Shown piece by piece: positions 34,099 to 42,553 of a stretch of 64,000 nt of DNA. Both the position numbers and the translations under genes were made by a program. Below the pieces are notes generated by a model that was not told the origin of the DNA, did no database searches, and worked only from the letters and a program-made list of their open reading frames with translations. Within the stretch, counting starts at the first letter, position 1. Every line of letters begins with the position of its first letter. Source of the stretch: Hamadaea flava (GTDB lineage Bacteria; Actinomycetota; Actinomycetes; Mycobacteriales; Micromonosporaceae); contig NZ_JAMZDZ010000001.1 of the NCBI RefSeq assembly GCF_024172085.1, positions 1,860,001-1,924,000 on the forward strand, written 5' to 3'.

Positions 34099-34830
34099 AT
34101 GATCACCTTTACCGATCTGAGCAAGCGCTATCGGGACACCGTCGCGCTGGACGGGGTCTCCTTCGGGGTGCAAGCGGGCACCATCGTCGGCCTACTGGGT
34201 CCCAACGGCGCCGGCAAATCGACCGCCTTACGTATCCTGCTGGGCCTGGGGCGAGCGGACGCGGGCCGGGCCACCATCGCCGGCCGGGCCTACACCGACT
34301 GGCCGAACCCGGCGCTGGTGGCCGGATCGCTGCTGGACGCCGACTGCTTTCATCCGGGGCGTACCGCGCGTGAGTCGCTCCGGCTGGCCGCCCGCACCAT
34401 CGGGCTTGCACCCGGCCGGGTCGACGAGGTCCTCGACGAGGTCGGATTGCCCGGCACGGCAGCCGGCAAACCGGTCCGGGCCTTCTCCCTCGGGATGCGG
34501 CAGCGGCTCGGACTGGCGTCGGCACTGCTGGGCCGGCCCCGGGCGCTGATCCTTGACGAGCCGTCCAACGGTCTGGACCCGCAGGGCCAACGGTGGCTCG
34601 CCGGCCTCTTGCGAAGCCGCGCCGACCAGGGGTGCGCCGTGCTGCTGTCGAGTCACCAGCTGGCCGACGTCGAGCAGCTGGCGGACCGGCTGGTCATCGT
34701 CGGGGCGGGCAAGGTCTTGGCGGACGACACCCCGGACCGGCTGCGTGCTCAGCACGGCAGCATCGCCGACGTCTACTTCACCCTGACCGGCGGCAACGAT
34801 CGCCCGGCCCACGCTGAAAGCAGGTGGTGA
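34099..34830 (+). CDS. ABC transporter ATP-binding protein
   Basis: A 243-residue ATPase with Walker A GPNGAGKST, signature FSLGMRQRLGLAS, Walker B ALILDEPSNGLDP and H-loop SSHQLADVEQL. The sequence resembles the DrrA/BcrA group that handles antibiotics or peptides. ATG 34099 begins at the conserved ITFTDLSKRY segment. No strong ribosome site precedes it. It overlaps or nearly abuts the permease gene. Confidence 0.92.
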   Translation: MITFTDLSKRYRDTVALDGVSFGVQAGTIVGLLGPNGAGKSTALRILLGLGRADAGRATIAGRAYTDWPNPALVAGSLLDADCFHPGRTARESLRLAARTIGLAPGRVDEVLDEVGLPGTAAGKPVRAFSLGMRQRLGLASALLGRPRALILDEPSNGLDPQGQRWLAGLLRSRADQGCAVLLSSHQLADVEQLADRLVIVGAGKVLADDTPDRLRAQHGSIADVYFTLTGGNDRPAHAESRW

Positions 34831-34832
34831 CA

Positions 34833-35555
34833 ATGCACACGCCGCCCATCGACCGGCCACGCCCGTTCGGCGTCCTTGTCCTCGTGGAACTCCGCAAGCT
34901 CGTCGACACCCGGTCCGGTATGGTCCTCGCCGCGGTCGCCGTGGTCCTGAGCGGGGTCTTCGGCGCCGGCGCGGTGCTGTATCGGCAGCCCGCCACCCTG
35001 GGGGACATCGCGCTGCTGGCCGCAGTACCGGCGGGGACACTCGGCCCGGTCATCGCGATCTTGCTGGTAACGGCCGAACGGACGCACCGCACCGCGTTGA
35101 CCACATACGCCCTGACGCCCCGCCGGCATCGAGTCCTGCTCGCCAAGGCCAGTGCGGTCGTCGCCGTCTCGGCCGCCATCACTCCCCTGGCGCTGGCGGC
35201 TGCCGTCGTCATCGGTCCCGTCGGCTCGCTCGCCACTCGCTCGGCGCTGGTCTGGACCGTCGACGCCAGCGACCTCTTCAGATCCATGCTGGTCAACATC
35301 GCGCTCGCGTTGACGGGCTACGCCCTCGCCCTGGCGATCGGCAACGCGCCGACGGCGATCGTCGTCGTGCTGACCTGGCCGATGCTGGTGAGCCTGCTGC
35401 GAACGGCCAGCCCCACTGCCGGCGAGGTGCTCCAGTGGCTCGACATGGCGGTGGTGGGCGAAGACGTTCCCCGCGCCCTGACCTCCTTCGTCGTCTGGGT
35501 AGCGCTCCCCGCGTTGATCGGCTTTCGGCGGGTGATCCAAGCCGAAGTGCGCTGA
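34833..35555 (+). CDS. ABC transporter permease
   Basis: A 240-residue membrane protein with about six hydrophobic helices, starting VLVLVELRKLVDTRSGM, the typical N-terminus of ABC-2-type permeases. TAERTHRTALTTYALTPRRH matches the cytoplasmic loop seen in that family. ATG 34833 has AGGTGG five nt upstream; GTG codons at 34824 and 34827 are alternatives. It pairs with the preceding ATPase as an exporter or bacteriocin-type pump. Confidence 0.87.
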   Translation: MHTPPIDRPRPFGVLVLVELRKLVDTRSGMVLAAVAVVLSGVFGAGAVLYRQPATLGDIALLAAVPAGTLGPVIAILLVTAERTHRTALTTYALTPRRHRVLLAKASAVVAVSAAITPLALAAAVVIGPVGSLATRSALVWTVDASDLFRSMLVNIALALTGYALALAIGNAPTAIVVVLTWPMLVSLLRTASPTAGEVLQWLDMAVVGEDVPRALTSFVVWVALPALIGFRRVIQAEVR

Positions 35556-35885
35556 CCTTCGCACCGGCCGCCCGGGTCGGGCCACCGCCGACCCGGGCTA
35601 AGGAGTGCAAACAGGCCGAGGCCATTCCCGTGCTCGGGTCCCAGCAGGGCGGGCACGTCTATCACCTCAAGTTATGACGAGCGACGGCGCACACCAGCGT
35701 GGATATCGGCGGCTGTCGCTGGGATACGCCCGGACCCGGTCGACCCGCCCGGCCAACACCTCCGCCACCTCCTGAGCGATGGCGGTGGGCGAGATGGTTG
35801 GTCGGCCAGCCGAACAACTCGGCTATGCGGTGCGATGTCGACGAACGGCACGAGCATGTCTCGCTCATCGCGTTACGCCCGTGCG
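35556..35885. other. Intergenic remnant, no intact gene
   Basis: A minus-strand frame reads ISPTAIAQEVAEVLAGRVD then VRAYPSDSRRYPRW before stopping near 35690, which looks like real coding sequence whose start has been lost. Family unknown. Confidence 0.3.
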
Positions 35886-36455
35886 CTACTCAAGTCCATC
35901 CCGGGAGGTCGGGGGCCCGATTCGAAAGTCGCGGAAGGTGGCCTCCAACCCGGCACGCTCAGGCGAGCAGCACATGACGCCGACGTCTACGGTGGCAGGA
36001 AGGGCGAGATAGCCGAGCCGCTGCAGCTGCCACGGACGGTCGCCGCTACGGCAATGCACGGCCACTGCTTCGCCGAAGCGGGTGACTCGCATCGAAACCT
36101 CTCCAAGAAATCCTTGGATCGGCGCCATCGACACATCCGAGTACCCGCGGGTGAACACCGTGCTGACCTGCACGGTGCCCGACGTGACCTCCAAGCCGGT
36201 TTTCAGCCAGTTACGCCCGTCGGCTCGGACCATCATGCCAGCCTGGTCGAACCGTGTCGTATGCGTAGCGGACACAACCACCTCGGCGGTGAAGTCGCCA
36301 GTCGTCGGCTGGTAAAAGAAGTGTCCATTGTCGGTGGTCCAGCCGTAGAACGTCTCGCGCCAGAAGTCAGTCTTCAACTCCGTCACGACGCGCAGTAGGC
36401 CGTCCTTCAATGACCACTCGCGCGGCTCGTTGAACCACGACATGTTCGTCAGCAC
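35886..36455 (-). CDS. DUF1349 (concanavalin-like) protein
   Basis: A 189-residue protein. WFNEPREWSLKDGLLRVVTE, KTDFWRETFYGWTTDNGHFF, FDQAGMMVRADGRNWLKTG and VSTVFTRGYSDVS reproduce the beta-sandwich pattern of DUF1349, a family related to concanavalin-like lectins and glucanases. The ATG at 36455 fits the family N-terminus. It stands alone and no catalytic residues can be named. Confidence 0.87.
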   Translation of the reverse strand: MLTNMSWFNEPREWSLKDGLLRVVTELKTDFWRETFYGWTTDNGHFFYQPTTGDFTAEVVVSATHTTRFDQAGMMVRADGRNWLKTGLEVTSGTVQVSTVFTRGYSDVSMAPIQGFLGEVSMRVTRFGEAVAVHCRSGDRPWQLQRLGYLALPATVDVGVMCCSPERAGLEATFRDFRIGPPTSRDGLE

Positions 36456-36540
36456 GGCGATGAGTCTAACTATTTACTCGTTCCGCGCATGAGCATCGGG
36501 CTACGCGAGGTTCGCAGGGACGTCCGTAGCCCGGGGCAAC

Positions 36541-37380
36541 TCACCGGGTGATCCGCAGCGAGCGGTTTGCCGCAGACCCACCGCGAGCTTCATCCAGCCC
36601 TGTCCAGCACACACGGTTGAGCGCTCTCGCATATTGATCTCGGGGTTGCCTAGGCGCGCCGAGTATGAGCGGGTCAGGAGCCCTGCGGGCGACTGCGGTC
36701 CGGTCGCATGCGGTGATCTGGAGGAAGCCGTCCTTCAAAGCGCGATCACCAGGACCTGCCGCTCGCCGAGCAGGTGGCGAAAGTCCGGCTTTCTCGGCAG
36801 TGTCGTCCGGGATGTGCTGCGCGCGTATGCCCAGCGCGCGCAGCAGCCGGTTAAGCAGTTCGTCGCTGGCGACCGGCCGCCGGCTCATGCCCAGGGCGTC
36901 GACGAACAAGACCCCGTCGGGAAACCGGTCACGTAACCGGTGCGCCGCTCGAACCATAAGCGTGGTTTTGCCCAGCCCGGCTCCGCCCGAGACGATCGCG
37001 ACGTTCGCGCCATCGGCCGCCTGCTCAACCAGACGGTGGATCCAGGCAAGCTCGGCCGCCCGCCCGGTGAGGTCGCCGAGCGACCGGGGCGGCTCACATA
37101 GTCCTGGCGCGGCCGCCACGTACGCCGACCGGGCACGGCCCACTTTGGCCAGCGCAACGAACTCCTGGCAGTCGGTGCCCTCCAGCTTCAACGCGTCGGC
37201 GATCAACAACACCGGGCGCCGCTGCGATCCCAGCGCCCGCCCGCGCCCATATCGCTCAGCGCCCACACACTGACACCGGACTCCTCTGCGAGTTCCTCAA
37301 GCGTCAGTTTGGCGCGATGCCCGGCACTCCGGCGAATGACTCCGACGCTTCCATCCACCCATCTTCACTCAGCCCGCCCC
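36541..37380 (-). pseudogene. Broken XRE/NB-ARC regulator
   Basis: The N-terminal XRE part reads LTLEELAEESGVSVWALSDM, then a frameshift near 37250 is needed to continue into GRALGSQRRPVLLIADALKL. Next come GDLTGRAAELAWIHRLVEQ, Walker A GGAGLGKTTL and LLNRLLRALGIRAQHIPDD, all typical of XRE-STAND regulators. Sequence then degenerates (a second frameshift near AEKAGL) and stops where the rest of the NB-ARC and the TPR region should follow. It is non-functional as it stands. Confidence 0.75.
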
Positions 37381-37639
37381 GACATCAAGATCCTCCGATA
37401 GTCGTGCAACGTCTGAGCGGGCGGATGACACAGCCCATCAACCGACTACACCGGTTGACCAGCCACCGCCGTCGCAGCCTGCCTTGCTGGGATGATCTGA
37501 GCCGTCCCCCACTGGACGGGGTTACCTGTAGCATGATTGACCACCACCGAGTGATGGTCGCTCACCGAATCGGGGCAGGTGCATCAGGTGCGTGACCGCG
37601 CACCGTACCGGTAGCGACGCCTCTGTCGGGAGATGCACG

Positions 37640-37705
37640 ATGACGACGGCAACCGTTAACGACTCGGCTGGGGCGACGAGCGCTTCGGCCGGTGACTTGA
37701 GATGA
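37640..37705 (+). CDS. Coupled 21-residue leader ORF
   Basis: GGGAG lies 7 nt before ATG 37640. The frame runs 21 codons (MTTATVNDSAGATSASAGD and two more) and its TGA overlaps the ATG of the next gene (ATGA). The main gene has no ribosome site of its own, so its translation probably depends on this short frame. The Ser/Thr/Ala-rich sequence has no recognised motif. Confidence 0.55.
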   Translation: MTTATVNDSAGATSASAGDLR

Positions 37706-38790
37706 TCGTGATCGGACTGGTCGCGTCACCGGGGCCGGCTGCCGACCTGGCACAGAGTCTTTTGGCGGACCTCACCGGCCCGATCTCCGTTCGGCTGCCG
37801 GACGGCGACTGGCAGATGCGGCTGGCGGTGGACCGGCTGGTCGACGCCCCAGCAGACCTGAACCGGCTGGTCGCCGCCGCCCGGCGCAGGCTGCTAGACG
37901 AAGGCTGGCAAATGGCCATCTGCATCACCGATCTACCGTTGGCGACACAGCGCGGGCCGGTGGTCGCCCACGCGAGTGCCACGCACGCTGTCGCTGTGCT
38001 GTCCCTGCCTGCGCTGGGCGCCGTGGGTGTGACCCGCCGGGCCGCAGACGCGATCGTGCGCCTGGTTAAGGCGCTGCTGGGCGAGGTCGACAGCGAGAAC
38101 GCGGACCTAAACGATCGCGCCATTCGGCGGCGTCGGGTGGCTCTGTACCGCCGGACGCGCGAGCTGAACGAGTTGCCGGTATCTGAAAGCCGAGCCGTCG
38201 GTCTGATCACCGGCGTAGTGACAGGAAATCTGCGGCTCCTGCTGGGCATGCTGCGAGCCAACCGGCCATGGCGACTGGTTTCGCGGCTCTCCCGAGCTCT
38301 GGTCGCGGCCCTGGCCGTCGACATCCTCGCGCTGGTGACGAGCGACATCTGGCGGCTCGCGAACGCGTTGGGGGCGGTGCGGCTGAGCATCCTTACCGTC
38401 GGTTCGCTACTCGCGGTGGTACTGAGCCTGATGTTCGGCGCCAGCCTGTGGGAACGGGTGCCGCCCCGGGCTGCCGGTCCCGGGATTCGCCAACAGGTGG
38501 CTCTGTTCAACATCGTAACGATTCTCACCGTGGTTATCGGCGCGGTGGCGCTGTACGGCGCGCTGGTGATGCTGACTGCGATGGGGGTGCTCGTCATGGT
38601 TCCGGCCGGCCTGATCGCCGCTGTCCTCGGTCATTCGGCCGGTATCGGTGACCAGGTGCAGCTGGCGTGGTTGGCCAGCTCTCTCGGCACACTCGGCGGG
38701 GCGTTGGGAGCCGGGTTGGAAAGCGACGAAGCGGTACGTGAAGCTGCGTACCATTATCAACCGGACAATGAGCTGTCCGCCGATCGTTGA
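37702..38790 (+). CDS. Conserved-type membrane protein with N-terminal soluble domain
   Basis: A 362-residue protein. Residues 1-150 are soluble (IGLVASPGPAADLAQSLLADL, WQMAICITDLPLA, LSLPALGAVGVTRR) with an alternating strand-helix pattern. Residues 195-330 contain four hydrophobic helices. I do not recognise the family. The start overlaps the 21-codon leader frame. The C-terminal tail is soluble. There is no transporter or enzyme motif. Confidence 0.72.
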   Translation: MIVIGLVASPGPAADLAQSLLADLTGPISVRLPDGDWQMRLAVDRLVDAPADLNRLVAAARRRLLDEGWQMAICITDLPLATQRGPVVAHASATHAVAVLSLPALGAVGVTRRAADAIVRLVKALLGEVDSENADLNDRAIRRRRVALYRRTRELNELPVSESRAVGLITGVVTGNLRLLLGMLRANRPWRLVSRLSRALVAALAVDILALVTSDIWRLANALGAVRLSILTVGSLLAVVLSLMFGASLWERVPPRAAGPGIRQQVALFNIVTILTVVIGAVALYGALVMLTAMGVLVMVPAGLIAAVLGHSAGIGDQVQLAWLASSLGTLGGALGAGLESDEAVREAAYHYQPDNELSADR

Positions 38791-38799
38791 CCTCCTCCG

Positions 38800-39324
38800 C
38801 CGCTACGGCAGCTGCAGGCTACGTGCTCGCCGTACCGCATCACGCCAGGTGCCTGGGCAGCCTGTCCACCGGCCGGTGGGTGTCCATGTCGATGACAAGT
38901 ACGGTGGGCCTGCGCGGCAAGGAATGTGGCTGCCTGTCCGGCGGATTTGCCGCCGCCGACCACGGCTACGGAGGCGTGCCGGCATGCGTGGAGTTCGGCG
39001 GTGGTCGCGGCGTAGTAGACGCTGGTCTTCTCGAGGTACCGGGCACCGGTGGCGATCAGCACGGCATGGCCTGAGATCTCGGTGCCGTCGCCGAGCGCCG
39101 ATCCGGTGGTCGCCGTTGCGGCTGTCCAGCGTGACGGCCGAGGCGGGGATGCTGATGCTGGCGCCGAACTTGCGTGCCTGCAACACTGCCCGTTCGGCGA
39201 CTTCCGCGCCGGAGATGCCTGAGGGGAAGCCGAGGTAGTTTCGATCCGCGAGGAGGTGCACGCCTGTGGCCACCGTCTCGAGGACCGCCACCGTCAGGCC
39301 CTTCCTGATGCTTTGACGCCACAA
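38800..39324 (-). pseudogene. Thioredoxin-reductase-like remnant
   Basis: Reading from 39324, GLTVAVLETVATGVHLLAD, NYLGFPSGISGAEVAERAV and KFGASISIPASAVTLD are clear thioredoxin-reductase-like flavoprotein sequence. A frameshift near 39110 is needed to continue into VLIATGARYLEKTSVYYAAT, which itself lacks the ~10 residues usually between ARY and YEKTS. VAVVGGGKSAGQAATFLA, the NADPH motif, follows before the frame is lost. Both ends are missing and no CxxC redox pair survives. Confidence 0.72.
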
Positions 39325-39390
39325 GGGTGACCGTCCCTCACTCGCCAGGAAGGGTCGCTACATCACGATCGGCGGCCTGGTGCCTCGCGG

Positions 39391-39757
39391 TGATGACCGC
39401 TAGCGTGGTCGTGATCCTGCGCGCCTCCCACGACCGGGCCGAGGCCATCGCCAACCTGACGGAGTTCGATACCGGGCCCGCATGTCGGCCAGAACGCCGA
39501 TCCCTGGACATGACAGGTGAGGCCCGGCCGGGTAACACAGGTCGGGGTCGTAGTCCCTGGCCATCCTTGTACCAGTTGCTGGGTCGAACAGTCCACGACC
39601 GCTGTGGGAGGCGACCATGAGCAGGACCTGCTTTGGTGGCGGGGTCCGGCGCGAAGCCCACGCCGATTAGCCCGCCCACGGGGATGGTCGCGTTCGGGGG
39701 GAATCCCGACTCACGGCGCCGGTAACGACGCCACTGGCGCGCTGAGGAAACGATCAC
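39391..39757 (-). pseudogene. Frameshifted hypothetical gene
   Basis: One frame reads FPPNATIPVGGLIGVGFAP then DPATK, and about 39620 a shift is needed to reach MVASHSGRGLFDPATGTRMA and YDPDLCYPAGP. A further shift leads to SNSVRLAMASARSWEARRI. Taken together the pieces read as one protein of unknown family with at least two frameshifts. Confidence 0.5.
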
Positions 39758-39827
39758 GCAGTTTCTGCTGGTACTCGTTCACCAACGGCCTGAATATCCC
39801 TTCGGGTCACTCTCGATCCATCGGGAT

Positions 39828-40400
39828 TCACAGTCCGGACGGATGAGCTGAGAGCCAGTCGCGGTGACGTTCGCGGATGTGGTCGCGCGCCCCACTCGTG
39901 GGCAGGAGGACGTCGGCGCCGCCGTCATACGGGTGGTAGATCCAGCTCAGGTTACCGGGTGCGACCATCACCCCGGCCAAGATGTCGTCGGCGACGGCAC
40001 GGAGCACGGGATCCAGCACGCCACGCATCCACGACCGCTCGCTGATGTATAGATAGGTCCAGGATTCTCGGTAGTCGTCGGGCGGCAGTGCCTGCCACAG
40101 GGTACCCGCCGGGTCCAATGCGCGAAGGCGCTCATCGCGAGGTTCCGGCTGTTCGATCTCGCCCCAGTCGCACGTGATCAATAGCAGGTTCGGGTCGTCT
40201 GTGAGCTCCTCGAGGACTGTGTTATGGCGATGCAACACGGTCGCGTACTCGTCATCGCTGGTGGGATACCGCTTGGAACCCGGCAGGCTGTGGAACCGCA
40301 CCCACCTGGACTGGTAGGCATGCTTGAGCCAATCAGCTCGTGGCGGGCTATCGGACCACCGCTGGTCCCACAGGCTGGTGAGACGAGAGGCCTCGATCAC
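39828..40400 (-). CDS. DUF3885-like protein
   Basis: A 190-residue protein. WDQRWSDSPPRADWLKHAY, VRFHSLPGSKRYPTSDDEY and LYISERSWMRGVLDPVLRA with IYHPYDGGADVLL match the layout of DUF3885 proteins. GTG 40400 overlaps the previous stop (GTGA), so it is translated with the upstream gene. No catalytic motif is evident. Both proteins have the look of small accessory or immunity-like genes, which is only an impression. Confidence 0.7.
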   Translation of the reverse strand: MIEASRLTSLWDQRWSDSPPRADWLKHAYQSRWVRFHSLPGSKRYPTSDDEYATVLHRHNTVLEELTDDPNLLLITCDWGEIEQPEPRDERLRALDPAGTLWQALPPDDYRESWTYLYISERSWMRGVLDPVLRAVADDILAGVMVAPGNLSWIYHPYDGGADVLLPTSGARDHIRERHRDWLSAHPSGL

Positions 40401-40762
40401 GGCTGGCCCGGGGCGTCGGTCCGGAATTCATGGACGACCTCGATGAGCCCCACGATGTGCTGGTTGAACTCGTCGAGCTCTTCGGCGGGTACCCACAGCT
40501 CGAGGATGTCGCGACCGCCGGCCTGCTGGACGGGGTAGCGAGCTGCGAACTCGCGGTTGACTTCGAAACGGGTCACATAGCCGACGCCGGAGGCGGGCAC
40601 GTTCCAGTCCCGGGCGATCATGATCGCGTATTGCTCGTTGAGGACCGGGTAGAAGATCGGCTGGTCGGGCAGGCGCGGCGGCCACGTCTTCCAACCGGAG
40701 GCGCGAACGAGTTCGAGTTCCTGCGGGCCGGTCGGCCGCCACAGGGTCATCGTCTCGGTCAT
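40397..40762 (-). CDS. ADP-ribosylation/crystallin-J1-annotated small protein
   Basis: A 121-residue protein with LWRPTGPQELELVRASGWK, WPPRLPDQPIFYPVLNEQYA, GVGYVTRFEVNREFAARYP and LWVPAEELDEFNQHIVGLI. Proteins of this sequence type are widespread in actinobacteria and are often named ADP-ribosylation/crystallin J1, on weak grounds. AAGGAGG precedes ATG 40762. Function unknown. Confidence 0.72.
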   Translation of the reverse strand: MTETMTLWRPTGPQELELVRASGWKTWPPRLPDQPIFYPVLNEQYAIMIARDWNVPASGVGYVTRFEVNREFAARYPVQQAGGRDILELWVPAEELDEFNQHIVGLIEVVHEFRTDAPGQP

Positions 40763-41016
40763 CGCTGCCTCCTTGGTGGTCGAGGCAGGTTACCGGCTCG
40801 ACTAACGCGATGGCCAGCCGTTTCCGCCGATGCCGTGTACTGCTCCGCGGAGTGAATCCGCATCCACTGCGTCATCGCGTACGAGTCTGGCTGTCTCACT
40901 TCCGGAAGATTGGATGGTGGAAGAGGACGGGATGACAATCGACAAGCCCAAATCTAGGTGCATTCGCGGCCTGGCAGCCCAGTGAAGCCCATCGCATCCC
41001 GCGCCAACGCCGCTAG

Positions 41017-42071
41017 CAGCAGATCGATCCGCGGCTTCGGTTTGCGTTCTACGGGCGGATCTCCACCGCGGGATACCAGGATGCTGACACCTCGCGCGAA
41101 TGGCAGCGTGCGCAGCCATGGAGTTCCTGGTCCAACAGCGCCGTCCGCGTAATCCTTACCAACCCGCGCTACACCGGCAGACAGGTCTGGAACAAGCAGC
41201 GCACCGACGAGGTACTCGTTGACGTCGATGATGTGGCACTGGGACACATGCCGGTAATGCGATGGAACCCCCGGAATAAGTGGATCATCTCGCAGGAGTT
41301 CGTCCACAAGCCACTCGTCAGCGGCGAGGTCTTCAAGGCAGCTCGGGACCTGCTCGGGTCGCGGACGCACAAGCCCGCCGCCCACAAGCCACATCGCACA
41401 CGGCATCCGTACGTCCTCAAGAGCCTCATCTACTGCTCGGTGTGCCAGCGGCGCATGCAGGGCCAACACTCCCACAAAGTCGCCTACTACCCGTGCCGCT
41501 ACCCCTCCGACTACGCCCTAGCCAACCGTGTCGATCACCCCAAGAACGTGATCATGCGCGAGGACCAGGCAATCGGCCCAATCGACGACCGGATCGCTTC
41601 GGCTTTCGCCCCTTCTCGACGCGATCAGACGATCGAGCTGCTGGCTCGTCTGCTCAGCACCCCGATCCGGCCGGCGATTCCAAGAAGACGGGCCGCTGGC
41701 GACATCGCGGCAGAGTTCGACAAGAAGATCGCGCGATACCGGCAGGCTCTCGATGAGGGAGCTAGCCCTCGGCCGTGGCGGATTGGATCACCGAGGCTGA
41801 ACAGCTGCGCGACACGGCCCTGGCAAGTCCTCCCGCTGCCTGCGAATCCGACACGGCCGACTCGATGACTGCCGAGGACATCGCCTCGCTGATCGACGGG
41901 CTCGGTAACATCGCTGCGGCACTGGAGGAAGCTGAACCCGAGGACAAGCTCGACCTGTACCGGAGCATGCGCCTGAAGCTGACTTACGTCGCAGAAACAC
42001 AAACGGTGCACGCCGAGATTGATCTTGGCGAACACCGTTGGGATTTGGTTGGTGTCCGAGGGGGGATTTGA
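41017..42071 (+). pseudogene. Decayed serine recombinase (copy A)
   Basis: After a TAG at 41014, the frame opens with DPRLRFAFYGRISTAGYQD, the resolvase catalytic start. It jumps within a few residues to SAVRVILTNPRYTGRQVWN, so about 200 residues of resolvase and recombinase domain are deleted. The zinc-ribbon region follows (YCSVCQRRMQGQ, YYPCRYPSDYALAN), then a C-terminal helical part. A one-base deletion near 41770, relative to the copy at 60.7 kb, shifts the frame before VADWITEAEQLRDTALASP. The last codons run into the tRNA(Leu) 3' fragment. The gene is dead. Confidence 0.8.
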
Positions 42072-42399
42072 ACCCCCATTTGTCGCACCCATGAGCCAGA
42101 TGGGTGTTCATGCGATCGACGCTATGTTCCGATCACGGGCCGCATCAAGCAGCAATCGTCAATGCACTTTCCGTCCCGACCTCGGTGTTTGGCTCGCCTT
42201 CTTCGACTCACGGCGACCCGACTCCCCCGTCGAGCAAGCCGTCGCATTCGTGCGCCCGGTGACCACACAGCATCGAGCATCGTCCGAGGCCAGCCGTCCC
42301 AGGCATGTCGCGCCAGAGCGGGTTCTAGTGCCATCAGGAACACACTCGCGTTCGAGATCGGCTTTGCCGCTCAATGGATCGCGACTCAGCAAGAGCCCA
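41632..42399. repeat. Direct repeat, copy A (recombinase end + tRNA end)
   Basis: 768 bp closely matching 60695-61463, same orientation, by eye roughly 90% identical over most of the length. It covers the recombinase C-terminus, the tRNA(Leu) 3' fragment and about 320 bp beyond. Confidence 0.8.
42050..42077 (-). other. tRNA(Leu) 3'-end fragment (attachment-site remnant)
   Basis: On the minus strand the sequence is the T-arm GGGGG-TTCAAAT-CCCCC followed by CTCGGACACCA, the acceptor end of an actinobacterial tRNA(Leu). The 5' acceptor strand, D-arm and long variable arm are absent. Confidence 0.65.
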
Positions 42400-42553
42400 A
42401 GGCCCGCGCGTGGCTTGACTGGTACGCAGAGCAGCGTCCGGCTATCCGGTACGCCTCCAGCGCTAGCCGGGTCGGGCCGACGTCGCCTTACCGGCGCGGG
42501 GCGGCTCCCACCCGGGCTGCCCGCCCGGATGGGAGCCATCGAATGACCGCAGA

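Noticed and set aside
8733-42071. The two N-terminal and C-terminal recombinase remains as one split gene
   Set aside because: The N-terminal fragment at 8.7 kb and the fragment at 41.0 kb both contain a catalytic start and differ in sequence (GCDST versus GRIST), so they come from different recombinases.
42050-42118. A complete tRNA gene on the minus strand
   Set aside because: T-arm and acceptor 3' strand are clear, and CACCCAT-GAGCCAG-ATGGGTG at 42086-42106 even mimics an anticodon arm. But no GTCCGAG-type 5' acceptor strand or D-arm exists, and the stem is broken in the copy at 61.1 kb. It is only a 3' fragment.
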